This document shows positions 34,675 to 43,150 of a stretch of 64,000 bases of DNA, piece after piece. Made by a program: the position numbers and the translations under genes. The notes below the pieces were generated by a model. It ran no database searches, had not been told where the DNA came from, and saw only the letters and a program-made list of their open reading frames with translations. The DNA is from Lachnospiraceae bacterium (GTDB lineage: Bacteria; Bacillota; Clostridia; Lachnospirales; Lachnospiraceae): contig JAILNS010000039.1 in NCBI GenBank assembly GCA_024691305.1, positions 124,001 to 188,000 of the forward strand, read 5' to 3'. Numbering within the stretch: the stretch's first letter is position 1; each line of letters begins with the position of its first letter.

Positions 34675-35466
34675 ATGAATGAATATATTGATATAAAAGG
34701 ACAAAAAACAGCATATTGCATAAGCGGGCTTGAAGGAGATTCCGCTCCGGTCGCACTGATACTTCAGGGCTGGGGAACAGGTTATACTCTGTATGATTCC
34801 ATAGCAAAGCTTATAGGAGACAGATTTAAGGTTGTACAGTTTGATATGCCGGGTTTCGGACTTAGTGATGAGCCTGATACTCCCTGGGATGTTGAACGGT
34901 ATGCGGACTTTGTATGTGACCTTTTGGCAGAACTGAATATAAAAAGCGCTATGCTCATAGGGCATTCTTATGGTGGAAGGGTCATAATACGTCTTGCGTC
35001 CAGAGATCATTTGCCTTTTGAGATAAGCAGGATCATCCTTATAGATTCCGCGGGGATTCTTCCTGTTCGTACGCGGGCGCAGCTTCGGCGTCAAAAAAAA
35101 TATAAGATATTAAAAAAACTGTTTGACAATAAGTTTATATACTTTTTGTTTCCGGAGATCATTGACGATTGGAAGAGCAAACAGGGATCGGCCGATTACC
35201 GTTCTGCCAGTCCGACCATGCGCGTTACAATGGTCAAGGCCGTAAATGAGGATCTTACGGAATTGTTGCCTAAGATTACCCAGGATACGTTGTTAATATG
35301 GGGAGATCAGGATACTGCTACTCCGATACGGGATGCACATATCATGGAAGAGAAGATCCCCAACAGCGGACTTGCGATAATTCCGGGGACGGGACATTTT
35401 TCATATGCGGAAAATCCTGAACTTTTTGCAAATATAATAAACGCTTATCTTATTAAGGAAATATAA
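34675..35466 (+). CDS. Alpha/beta hydrolase
   Basis: The fold is clear: LQGWGTGYTLYD oxyanion region, FDMPGFGLSDEP, the nucleophile elbow GHSYGG (Ser98), IWGDQD acid and the GTGHFS histidine. This is the catalytic Ser-Asp-His order of the family. Substrate unknown; the wording of the FDMPGFGLSD motif is common in esterases and C-C hydrolases. The start is uncertain: GTG 34669 and ATG 34675 are in frame and both have poor ribosome sites. The stop overlaps the start of the Mur ligase gene by one base (TAATG), so the hydrolase is coupled to a cell-wall ligase. 263 residues. Confidence 0.82.
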   Translation: MNEYIDIKGQKTAYCISGLEGDSAPVALILQGWGTGYTLYDSIAKLIGDRFKVVQFDMPGFGLSDEPDTPWDVERYADFVCDLLAELNIKSAMLIGHSYGGRVIIRLASRDHLPFEISRIILIDSAGILPVRTRAQLRRQKKYKILKKLFDNKFIYFLFPEIIDDWKSKQGSADYRSASPTMRVTMVKAVNEDLTELLPKITQDTLLIWGDQDTATPIRDAHIMEEKIPNSGLAIIPGTGHFSYAENPELFANIINAYLIKEI

Positions 35467-37085
35467 TGATATCACTTATTATACGTACCGTGATCACTCT
35501 TATATTGTCAGTGATCGCATATATATACTGTATCAGATATAATCTGCATATGTTTCAGTTAAACGGATATAAAAACCGTGAGCATATGTCATGGCTTCAT
35601 AAGTATATGAAGCGTCAGTGGGTACTCTATGCGGGCATCTTGCTGTCCGTTATCAGCATTTTTTTGGGCCGGTCTGTGGCTGCCGATATCCCGGTGTGGC
35701 TCTGGCTTATGCTTATCATCGTGGTATACAGGGCATTAAACGGCATGTCGGTCAAAAAGAAACTGGTCTATACCGCCAGGGTAAAAAGGCTTACGGCATG
35801 TATTATCGTTACAGACATTATTATTCTTGGGATCGGAACCGTGACGGCTTTGAAATTGTCAGGTCCGGAGTGTGCTTTTGTTGTATTTAAGGCTCTTTTG
35901 CTTACCGTGGTTAGCCTTAAGTTTGTTTCATGCGTAATATGTAATGTGATAAATACACCTATAGAAAAAGGAGTCAATGCGCATTTTATAAATGATGCCA
36001 AAAGACGACTTAAAGATGCACCGGACATGAGCATCATAGGTGTCACGGGAAGTTATGGAAAAACAAGCGTTAAATATTATCTCAAGGAACTCCTTTCCGT
36101 AAAATACAACGTGCTCATAACTCCCGAAAGCTTCAATACGCCTATGGGTGTAGTGAGGACCGTTCGTGAGCATTTAAAGCCCGGTACGGATATATTTGTA
36201 TGTGAAATGGGTGCAAGGCATGTAGGTGACATTAAGGAACTGTGTGAACTGGTACATCCCGATCACGGCATCATAACATCGATAGGTCCCCAGCACCTGG
36301 ATACTTTTTATACAATAGACAATATAATCTCGACTAAATATGAACTGGCAGATTCGATTCCCGAAGGCGGTAAGCTTTTTTTAAACGGGGATAATGAATA
36401 TGTGCTGACTAAAGCCGGAGAATACAAAGATCCCATAATGTATTATTCGGAATCAGGCGGTATGGGACCGGAAGGGTCAAAAAAAGGGTATCAAGCCGAA
36501 AATATTACTCTTGACGAACATGGTACATCTTTTGATATATGCACTCCTGACGGTGAGAGGGAATCATATCAGATGCAGCTTATAGGTGCCCATAATGTGA
36601 TAAATGTTGTAGGCGCTATTGCGGTGGCACATGAGTTTGGGATACCTTTGAGACAACTGCGTATTCCGGTCAGACGTCTTCAGGCTGTTAAACACAGACT
36701 GGAACTGATACGACGCGGTGATATGTATATAATAGATGATGCATATAATTCAAATCCTGTCGGCAGCAGTGCGGCACTCGATACTCTGGACATGTTCAAG
36801 GGCCTTAAGGTCATGATCACACCGGGAATGGTGGAGTTGGGTGATAAGGAAGAAGAGTACAACAGAGAATTCGGTCGACATGCGGCGGCTGTATGCGATC
36901 ATATACTTCTTGTCGGAAGAAGAAGGGCGATCCCTATATATGAAGGAGCGGTTTCGGCCGGTATTGATGAAGCACGTATCAAGGTGTTTGACAGATTTGA
37001 GGATGCATATTCATATGCACAGGGCATTTCTTACGATGGCATGAAATATATTCTTTTGGAAAATGATCTGCCCGATAATTATTAG
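35466..37085 (+). CDS. MurF-like Mur ligase with N-terminal membrane domain
   Basis: Residues 1-165 hold five hydrophobic segments in place of the usual soluble UDP-MurNAc-binding domain of MurF. From about residue 190 there is a Mur ligase ATPase core: IGVTGSYGKTS P-loop (G195-T200), FNTPMGVVRT, EMGARHVGDI and SIGPQHLDTF, then a C-terminal domain with IDDAYNSNPVGSSAALDTL and TPGMVELG. NTPMGV, EMG(A) and DDAYNSNP are MurF marks, so the reaction is probably adding D-Ala-D-Ala or a similar dipeptide. The D-Ala-D-Ala ligase gene follows directly. A membrane-tethered ligase is unusual; it may be the main MurF or a special one. It overlaps the hydrolase by one base. 539 residues. Confidence 0.85.
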   Translation: MISLIIRTVITLILSVIAYIYCIRYNLHMFQLNGYKNREHMSWLHKYMKRQWVLYAGILLSVISIFLGRSVAADIPVWLWLMLIIVVYRALNGMSVKKKLVYTARVKRLTACIIVTDIIILGIGTVTALKLSGPECAFVVFKALLLTVVSLKFVSCVICNVINTPIEKGVNAHFINDAKRRLKDAPDMSIIGVTGSYGKTSVKYYLKELLSVKYNVLITPESFNTPMGVVRTVREHLKPGTDIFVCEMGARHVGDIKELCELVHPDHGIITSIGPQHLDTFYTIDNIISTKYELADSIPEGGKLFLNGDNEYVLTKAGEYKDPIMYYSESGGMGPEGSKKGYQAENITLDEHGTSFDICTPDGERESYQMQLIGAHNVINVVGAIAVAHEFGIPLRQLRIPVRRLQAVKHRLELIRRGDMYIIDDAYNSNPVGSSAALDTLDMFKGLKVMITPGMVELGDKEEEYNREFGRHAAAVCDHILLVGRRRAIPIYEGAVSAGIDEARIKVFDRFEDAYSYAQGISYDGMKYILLENDLPDNY

Positions 37086-37120
37086 ACCTAAATTTAGATC
37101 AGATCAAAGAGGTGAAATTT

Positions 37121-38302
37121 ATGAAGACTCAGATAGCTCTTGTTTTCGGAGGGCGCAGTGTTGAACATGAAGTATCCGTAATATCGGGAATACAGGCCTA
37201 TATGAATATGGATACGGACAAATATGACGTAACGCCCGTTTATATGACCAAATCGGGGACTTTTTATGTGGGCGAGGGTATCGGCAAGATTGAGAGCTAT
37301 AAGGATATTCCTGCACTCATAAAGAATTCCGTACAGGTCATATGGACAAATGATAACGATGTGGTATATATGCGTGAATACCCGTCGCATTTGTTGAAAA
37401 AAGGATATGAAAAAAGAGTTGATATTGTATTTCCCGTGGTACACGGAACAAATGTTGAGGATGGAGCCCTTCAGGGATTTTTTAAGACACTCGGGGTCAC
37501 GTTTGTAGGGTGTGATGTGTGTGCATCCGCAGTAGGTATGGATAAGTACGTGACCAAGACTGTATTAAAGGATGTGGGTGTACCGGTTCTTGACGGTTGC
37601 GTTTATACCATGTCCGACTATGAAGAAACCGGGAAGCTTGCCGATATGATCGAGGAGCGTTTTGGATATCCCGTAATAATCAAGCCGGTCGATCTGGGCT
37701 CCAGTGTCGGGATCAGCATAGCGCATGACAGAAATGAGCTTTTATGCGCTGTCGATGACGCATACAGATATGCTTCAGTTATCCTTGCAGAACATGCCAT
37801 AAGTAATTTAAGAGAGATCAACTGCTCGGTACTGGGAGATGAGAATTATGCTGAAAGTTCTGAATGTGAGGAACCTCTGCATACCAGGGATATCTTAAGT
37901 TATGAAGATAAATATGTATCCGGATCAAAGGGCGGTAAGTCACAGGGAATGGCTTCTGTCTCAAGAAAGATACCTGCCGATATATCCGATGAATTAAGAC
38001 AAAAAGTCCGTGAGCTTGCAGTGAAGTCCTTTAAGGCACTTAGATGTAACGGTGTTGCAAGGATCGACTTCATGCTTGATGAGGACAATGGGGAACTGTA
38101 TTTTAACGAGATAAATACGATCCCGGGCTCTCTGGCATTTTACCTGTGGGAACCTCTGGGAATTCCATACAAAGAGCTTCTTACAAGAATGGTAGAACTG
38201 GCAAAAAAGCGTGCACGCACAGAGAAATCACTGACATTTACCTTTGATACAAACATTCTTGACGGTGCATCATTTGGTGGTGCAAAGGGCAAAAAGATAT
38301 GA
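37121..38302 (+). CDS. ddl: D-alanine-D-alanine ligase
   Basis: Ddl joins two D-alanines with ATP for peptidoglycan. The 393-residue ATP-grasp enzyme starts LVFGGRSVEHEVSVISG and has VHGTNVEDGALQGF, KPVDLGSSVGIS, and the C-terminal ARIDFMLD and FNEINTIPGSLAFYLW. The start at ATG 37121 has GAGGTG six bases ahead; an upstream GTG overlaps that site. The NTIPG context fits D-Ala specificity, while D-Ala-D-Lac ligases differ in the omega loop. It follows the MurF-like gene, which would use its product. Confidence 0.94.
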   Translation: MKTQIALVFGGRSVEHEVSVISGIQAYMNMDTDKYDVTPVYMTKSGTFYVGEGIGKIESYKDIPALIKNSVQVIWTNDNDVVYMREYPSHLLKKGYEKRVDIVFPVVHGTNVEDGALQGFFKTLGVTFVGCDVCASAVGMDKYVTKTVLKDVGVPVLDGCVYTMSDYEETGKLADMIEERFGYPVIIKPVDLGSSVGISIAHDRNELLCAVDDAYRYASVILAEHAISNLREINCSVLGDENYAESSECEEPLHTRDILSYEDKYVSGSKGGKSQGMASVSRKIPADISDELRQKVRELAVKSFKALRCNGVARIDFMLDEDNGELYFNEINTIPGSLAFYLWEPLGIPYKELLTRMVELAKKRARTEKSLTFTFDTNILDGASFGGAKGKKI

Positions 38303-38335
38303 TAATATAGTACATATGTGTAAAGTGGGCCTAAG

Positions 38336-38363
38336 GGAAGTATATTGTAGGAAGTATATCGTA
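38336..38363 (+). repeat. Tandem 14-base repeat ahead of deacetylase gene
   Basis: GGAAGTATATTGTA (38336-38349) is followed at once by GGAAGTATATCGTA (38350-38363), 13 of 14 positions equal. It ends four bases before the ATG. It could be a duplication that affects translation initiation or a regulator site. Confidence 0.6.
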
Positions 38364-38367
38364 AAGT

Positions 38368-39327
38368 ATGGATGAACAGGAATATGCCGAGTACAGGCGA
38401 AATCGCGTCCGCAGGCTCAAAAAGATAATACCTGTAACGATCTTTATTGCGATATTGATACCTCTTTTGTGTTCGATAATATTTTTATCGTTATTCATTC
38501 ACACAAAAAGAGAATTAAACGATCTGCAGACACGGTATGATGAACTGCTTTCATCTATGGAACAGCTGCGGGACGATATCGATTATATCGACGAGACCAA
38601 GGACGTATATACAGTTTCCGATGTGACGGACTCAAAAAGGGAAAGTACCGAAGAGTCCGCAAGCACAGATGAAGTTATTCCGGATACGGAAGAAGACGTT
38701 ACTGATGTACGCGAAGTATATCTTACATTTGATGACGGACCCAGTTCCAATACCGGTGAGATCCTTGATATACTTGCAAAATATGATGTCAAGGCAACTT
38801 TTTTTGTGACAGGCAAGACCGATGAAGTATCGGTAGCCGCATACAAAAGGATAGTGGACGAAGGGCATACGCTTGGAATGCATTCGTACAGTCACAGGTA
38901 TTCTCAGGTATATGCTTCCAAGGAATCTTTTATAGAAGACCTGACCAGACTTCAGGAGTATCTGTATGAGGTCACGGGCGTCTGGTCGAGATATTACAGG
39001 TTTCCCGGGGGAAGCTCAAACACCGCATCGACGGTGGATATGAAAGAACTGATCGAATATCTGAGCGAACAGGATATCACATATTTTGACTGGAATATCG
39101 TTTCGGGAGATGCTTCGGGAAACATACTGAGTGCAGACAGGATATATGAGAACTGTGTTTCAAATCTTCCGGAATACAGTGAGGCTGTGATACTTATGCA
39201 TGACGCTGCGGAAAAGCATACTACGGTAGAGGCACTCCCACGCATAATAGAGGCTGTACAGGCCATGGATGATACCAGGCTTATGGCTATAAATGATGAC
39301 ACATTTCCAATTCAGCATAGAGAATAA
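38368..39327 (+). CDS. Polysaccharide deacetylase (NodB domain), membrane anchored
   Basis: A short basic cytoplasmic tail, one membrane helix (about 29-50) and a brief coiled coil (LQTRYDELLSSMEQLRDDI) precede the NodB domain. Metal and catalytic motifs are TFDDGPSS (D122, D123), HSYSHRYS (H172, H176) and YRFPGGSSN, then DWNIVSGDASG and LMHDA. It should remove acetyl groups from peptidoglycan or another surface glycan outside the cell. The 319-residue size is typical. The ribosome site is weak because the tandem repeat lies where it should be. Envelope neighbours (Ddl before, bactofilin after) fit. Confidence 0.92.
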   Translation: MDEQEYAEYRRNRVRRLKKIIPVTIFIAILIPLLCSIIFLSLFIHTKRELNDLQTRYDELLSSMEQLRDDIDYIDETKDVYTVSDVTDSKRESTEESASTDEVIPDTEEDVTDVREVYLTFDDGPSSNTGEILDILAKYDVKATFFVTGKTDEVSVAAYKRIVDEGHTLGMHSYSHRYSQVYASKESFIEDLTRLQEYLYEVTGVWSRYYRFPGGSSNTASTVDMKELIEYLSEQDITYFDWNIVSGDASGNILSADRIYENCVSNLPEYSEAVILMHDAAEKHTTVEALPRIIEAVQAMDDTRLMAINDDTFPIQHRE

Positions 39328-39351
39328 TATTTATAAGAAAGGGTAACGAAA

Positions 39352-40188
39352 ATGGGATTTTTTTCAGACCTCAAAGATGATCTGTCACAGGCAGTCAACG
39401 AAATGATGCCGGAGGAAGAAGGCATGGAAAGCACCGAAGGAGAGACATTGCCGGATGTGGATTTAAGTGCAATGTTAGATAAGATGGAAGCGGGAGAAAG
39501 CACTGATAATGATCAGTTTATTTCCGAATCGGAAGCATATACCGAGCCTGAACCGGAACCGGCTTTTGAACCGGCACCCGAGCCGGCATTTGAGCCCGCA
39601 CCCGAACCGGTCGTAATACCTGAACCGGCTACACCTCCTGTTAAATCATCTGTAAACAATCAGGCGGCACAGGCAGTACAGGAATATTTAAGCGGCGATA
39701 CCGCTTCCAAAAACCGTCAGCAGGTTTTGGATGAAACCGCTGTTATCACCGCGGGAATGGAAGTTATCGGAGATGTAACCACTCAGGGATCACTGGATCT
39801 TGTCGGACGTATCATCGGTAATGTAAGTGCTCTCGGTAAACTTAGTATTACCGGTACATTAAAAGGTAATGCCAAGGCTGCTGAAGTATATGCCGAGGGA
39901 GCTCAGATGAACGGTGATGTTCTTTCGGACGGAGCGGTAAAGGTCGGACAGAGTACAGTCATCATAGGCAATATATCTGCTACAAGCGCAGTTATAGCAG
40001 GTGCTGTAAAGGGTGATATCGATGTCAGGGGACCGGTTATCCTTGACGGTTCTGCCATAGTCATGGGTAACATCAAATCCAAATATGTTCAGATCAATAA
40101 CGGTGCAGTTATAGAAGGTATGTGCTCACAGGCTTATGCCGATGTTAATCCTACATCCTTCTTTGAAGAACTTAAGAAGTCATTCTGA
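39352..40188 (+). CDS. Bactofilin family protein
   Basis: The 278-residue protein has an acidic N-terminal half with EPEPAFEPAPEP-type repeats and a C-terminal bactofilin domain (about 130-260): AVITAGMEVIGDVTTQGSL, GRIIGNVSALGKLSITG and repeated short beta units such as GDVLSDGAVKVG and GDIDVRGPV, which build a beta helix. Bactofilins polymerise without nucleotide and place cell-wall enzymes. The longer Firmicutes-type N-terminus is variable in the family. It lies between a wall deacetylase and pyrH; AAGGG is nine bases ahead. Confidence 0.92.
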   Translation: MGFFSDLKDDLSQAVNEMMPEEEGMESTEGETLPDVDLSAMLDKMEAGESTDNDQFISESEAYTEPEPEPAFEPAPEPAFEPAPEPVVIPEPATPPVKSSVNNQAAQAVQEYLSGDTASKNRQQVLDETAVITAGMEVIGDVTTQGSLDLVGRIIGNVSALGKLSITGTLKGNAKAAEVYAEGAQMNGDVLSDGAVKVGQSTVIIGNISATSAVIAGAVKGDIDVRGPVILDGSAIVMGNIKSKYVQINNGAVIEGMCSQAYADVNPTSFFEELKKSF

Positions 40189-40206
40189 TAGCATAACGAG
40201 GTGTTC

Positions 40207-40902
40207 ATGAAGAGAATAATGCTTAAACTCAGCGGTGAAGCCTTAGCCGGTGACAAAAAGACCGGTTTTGATGAGGACACCGTTCGTAAAGTAGCTGTTC
40301 AGGTAGCGGAACTTACGAAATCGGGTATTGAGGTAGGGATCGTTATCGGCGGGGGCAATTTCTGGAGAGGCCGTACGAGTGAGAATATAGATCGTACCAA
40401 GGCGGATCAGATAGGAATGCTTGCAACGGTAATGAATTGCATCTATGTATCCGAGATATTCAGAAGCGAAGGCATGATGACCGCAATTCTGACTCCTTTT
40501 GAATGTGGTTCATTTACCAAATTATTCTCCAAGGATCGTGCCAATAAATATTTTGGCAAAGGAATGGTCGTCTTTTTTGCGGGCGGAACGGGACATCCGT
40601 ATTTTTCAACTGATACCGGAGTGGTATTAAGGGCAGTGGAAGTCGATGCAGATGTGATACTTCTCGCCAAGGCAGTTGACGGAGTCTATGATTCCGATCC
40701 CAAGTTAAATCCTGCAGCGAAAAAGTACGATGAGATATCCATAGATGATGTTATCGCACAGAATCTGCAGGTTGTGGATATGACAGCATCGATCCTTGCA
40801 AGGGACAACAAGATGCCCATGTGGGTATTTCCGTTAAACGAAGAAAACAGTATAGTCAATTCCGTTATGGGGGAATTTAACGGAACCAAAGTTACTGTAT
40901 GA
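40207..40902 (+). CDS. pyrH: UMP kinase
   Basis: PyrH phosphorylates UMP to UDP. The 231-residue protein begins KRIMLKLSGEALAG and has IVIGGGNFWRGR, ADQIGMLATVMN, GGTGHPYFSTDT and AKAVDGVYDSDP, all PyrH marks. ATG 40207 follows GAGGTG closely; the frame has an earlier GTG at 40201 within that site. The usual partner frr follows by 19 bases. Confidence 0.97.
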   Translation: MKRIMLKLSGEALAGDKKTGFDEDTVRKVAVQVAELTKSGIEVGIVIGGGNFWRGRTSENIDRTKADQIGMLATVMNCIYVSEIFRSEGMMTAILTPFECGSFTKLFSKDRANKYFGKGMVVFFAGGTGHPYFSTDTGVVLRAVEVDADVILLAKAVDGVYDSDPKLNPAAKKYDEISIDDVIAQNLQVVDMTASILARDNKMPMWVFPLNEENSIVNSVMGEFNGTKVTV

Positions 40903-40921
40903 CGTAAAAGGGGGTATTTTT

Positions 40922-41476
40922 ATGAATGAAAGATTAAATGCATATAGCGATAAGATGGAGAAGACTCTTGACCATCTTTCGGGAGATTATATTTCCATAA
41001 GGGCGGGAAGAGCCAATCCGCATGTACTTGATAAGATCAAGGTAGATTACTACGGAACTCCTACACCGATCCAGTCGGTCGGAAATATCACGGTTCCCGA
41101 GCCCAGGCTTATACAGATAGCCCCTTGGGAGAAGACCCTGATAAAAGAGATTGAAAAAGCAATACTCGCATCAGATGTAGGGATCACTCCTTCCAATGAC
41201 GGTGCAGTGATAAGACTTGTTTTCCCGGAACTTACAGAGGAAAGACGTAAGGAACTTGTTAAGGATGTTAAGAAAAAAGCCGAGGAAGCAAAGGTTGCTG
41301 TAAGAAATATCAGACGTGACGGCAATGACGCATTTAAGAAATTGTCCAAAACAGAGGATGTTTCCGAAGATGAAGTAAAGAGTCTCGAGGATGAACTTCA
41401 AAAACTTACGGATAAGTATATAGGCAAGATCGACAAGTTGTGCGAAGACAAATCATCAGAGATCATGACAGTCTGA
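40922..41476 (+). CDS. frr: Ribosome recycling factor
   Basis: RRF splits ribosomes after termination together with EF-G. The 184-residue protein has the coiled three-helix bundle sequence with SIRAGRANPHVLDKIKVDYYGTP, IAPWEKTLIKEIEKAI, PELTEERRKELVKDVKK and RNIRRDGNDAFKK. GGGGG lies eight bases ahead. It ends in a terminator before uppS. Confidence 0.98.
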   Translation: MNERLNAYSDKMEKTLDHLSGDYISIRAGRANPHVLDKIKVDYYGTPTPIQSVGNITVPEPRLIQIAPWEKTLIKEIEKAILASDVGITPSNDGAVIRLVFPELTEERRKELVKDVKKKAEEAKVAVRNIRRDGNDAFKKLSKTEDVSEDEVKSLEDELQKLTDKYIGKIDKLCEDKSSEIMTV

Positions 41477-41484
41477 CACAGACG

Positions 41485-41508
41485 GGGGCTGCTTTGACAG
41501 CCCCTTTT
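41485..41508 (+). terminator. Terminator between frr and uppS
   Basis: GGGGCTG (41485-41491) and CAGCCCC (41498-41504), six-base loop, then TTTT. It lies inside what is often one operon in related bacteria. Confidence 0.88.
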
Positions 41509-41566
41509 ATGTTTTATGAGAATTCTTTTATAAGATCTGTTTATATGAGAAATACGGAGCAGGATT

Positions 41567-42286
41567 ATGCAGGAAGAACTTAAGATACCACGCCATGTGG
41601 CTATCATAATGGACGGAAACGGCAGATGGGCCAAGGCTCAGGGGAAACCGCGTACTTTCGGACATACCGAAGGTGCTAAGAGAGTTGCTGATGTTACCAG
41701 GGCAGCAGGCGAGATAGGAATAGAATATGTCACGCTATATGCTTTTTCTACCGAGAACTGGAGCAGGACGGCCGAAGAGGTCGGAGCCCTGATGAAATTG
41801 TTTCGCAGTTACTTAAAAACCTGTACCAAAGATGCGGATGAGAATAATATGCGCATAAGAGTGATAGGAGAAAGATCTGCCCTTGATCCTGATATACAGG
41901 AAGCTATAAGGGAGGTGGAAGAACATACCGCCTCATATGACAGGGTGACTCTTACACTTGCAATCAATTACGGTGGAAGGGATGAACTTAGAAGAGCCGT
42001 AAGAAATATAGCCAAAGAAGTTTCGGATGGCAAACTGACACCTGATGATATCGATCAGGATCTTATCAGTGCGCATCTTGATGCTCCGGATATTCCCGAT
42101 CCCGACCTTCTCATAAGAACATGCGGAGAGCAGCGCATTTCAAATTTCCTTTTGTGGGAGATCGCATATTCAGAACTGTATTTTACGGATGTAGCATGGC
42201 CCGACTTTGGCCCTGAAGAGCTGAAGAAGGCCGTTGAAGCATATACACACAGAGACAGACGATTTGGAGGAGTCAAGAACTCATGA
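41567..42286 (+). CDS. uppS: Undecaprenyl diphosphate synthase (cis-prenyltransferase)
   Basis: UppS builds the C55 lipid carrier of peptidoglycan. The 239-residue enzyme has the HVAIIMDGNGRWAKAQ motif, FGHTEGAKRV, YAFSTENWSR and DLLIRTCGEQRISNFLLWE. The start ATG has CGGAG ahead. Its end overlaps cdsA by four bases (ATGA), so they are coupled. Confidence 0.97.
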   Translation: MQEELKIPRHVAIIMDGNGRWAKAQGKPRTFGHTEGAKRVADVTRAAGEIGIEYVTLYAFSTENWSRTAEEVGALMKLFRSYLKTCTKDADENNMRIRVIGERSALDPDIQEAIREVEEHTASYDRVTLTLAINYGGRDELRRAVRNIAKEVSDGKLTPDDIDQDLISAHLDAPDIPDPDLLIRTCGEQRISNFLLWEIAYSELYFTDVAWPDFGPEELKKAVEAYTHRDRRFGGVKNS

Positions 42287-43131
42287 GCAATTTCGCACAA
42301 AGAACGCTCACTGCGATCATAGGCGGCGCCCTGATGATAGGCGTGATACTCCTCGGCAGAGAGTTCCTTCTCATACTCCTGTGTTTTGCTTCGGTGGTGG
42401 GATTTTATGAACTGACAGGCGCATTCGGAGTAAGATCGCAAAAGAGCATGGGACTTATGGAAGCCATAGGTATCACAGGTACACTCCTGTGGTATGCTTT
42501 GCTTGAACTAAGGGCTTTGTCCGTTGTTCCCGAAGAAAAATTCGGATTGTGTGGACTGTGCCTTATAATACTGGTGTTTATGGGACATATGAGTGTCTAT
42601 GTTCTGACATATCCCCGATATGATGCAACCCGTACGATCGCATCTTTTGTATCATTTATTTACTGTCCGGTGATGCTTTCATTTGTATATATGATCAGGA
42701 GCATGGAGATGGGGCATGTCCTGGTGTGGCTTGTATTTATATGTTCGTGGGTATGTGATACATGTGCTTACCTTGTGGGGATCAAATTCGGACGCCATAA
42801 GATGTCCCCCAAACTTTCCCCGAAAAAGAGCATAGAAGGCGCAATAGGAGGAATTGCCGGATCGGTCATAACCGGTTGTATTTACGGGACATTCCTGCTA
42901 GGGCCTTTGGTTTCAATGGAAAAGTGGCAGCTCATACTGATCATGGCAGTTATCTGTATATGCGGGTCATTAATATCCATGGTTGGAGATCTTGCAGCAT
43001 CTGCGATCAAGAGAAACCATGACATCAAAGATTACGGAAATCTGCTCCCGGGACACGGCGGAATAATGGATCGTTTTGATTCGGTGATATTCGTAGCGCC
43101 TCTTGTATATATGCTGTGTGTATTCCTGTGA
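42283..43131 (+). CDS. cdsA: Phosphatidate cytidylyltransferase
   Basis: CdsA makes CDP-diacylglycerol for phospholipids. The 282-residue membrane protein has about eight helices and the C-terminal signature SMVGDLAASAIKRNHDIKDYGNLLPGHGGIMDRFDS in which D-x-x-A-S-x-x-K-R and LPGHGGxxDRxDS are recognisable. Coupled to uppS by an ATGA overlap and followed by dxr after 19 bases. Confidence 0.96.
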   Translation: MSNFAQRTLTAIIGGALMIGVILLGREFLLILLCFASVVGFYELTGAFGVRSQKSMGLMEAIGITGTLLWYALLELRALSVVPEEKFGLCGLCLIILVFMGHMSVYVLTYPRYDATRTIASFVSFIYCPVMLSFVYMIRSMEMGHVLVWLVFICSWVCDTCAYLVGIKFGRHKMSPKLSPKKSIEGAIGGIAGSVITGCIYGTFLLGPLVSMEKWQLILIMAVICICGSLISMVGDLAASAIKRNHDIKDYGNLLPGHGGIMDRFDSVIFVAPLVYMLCVFL

Positions 43132-43150
43132 ATCCATGGAGTGACTTAAG

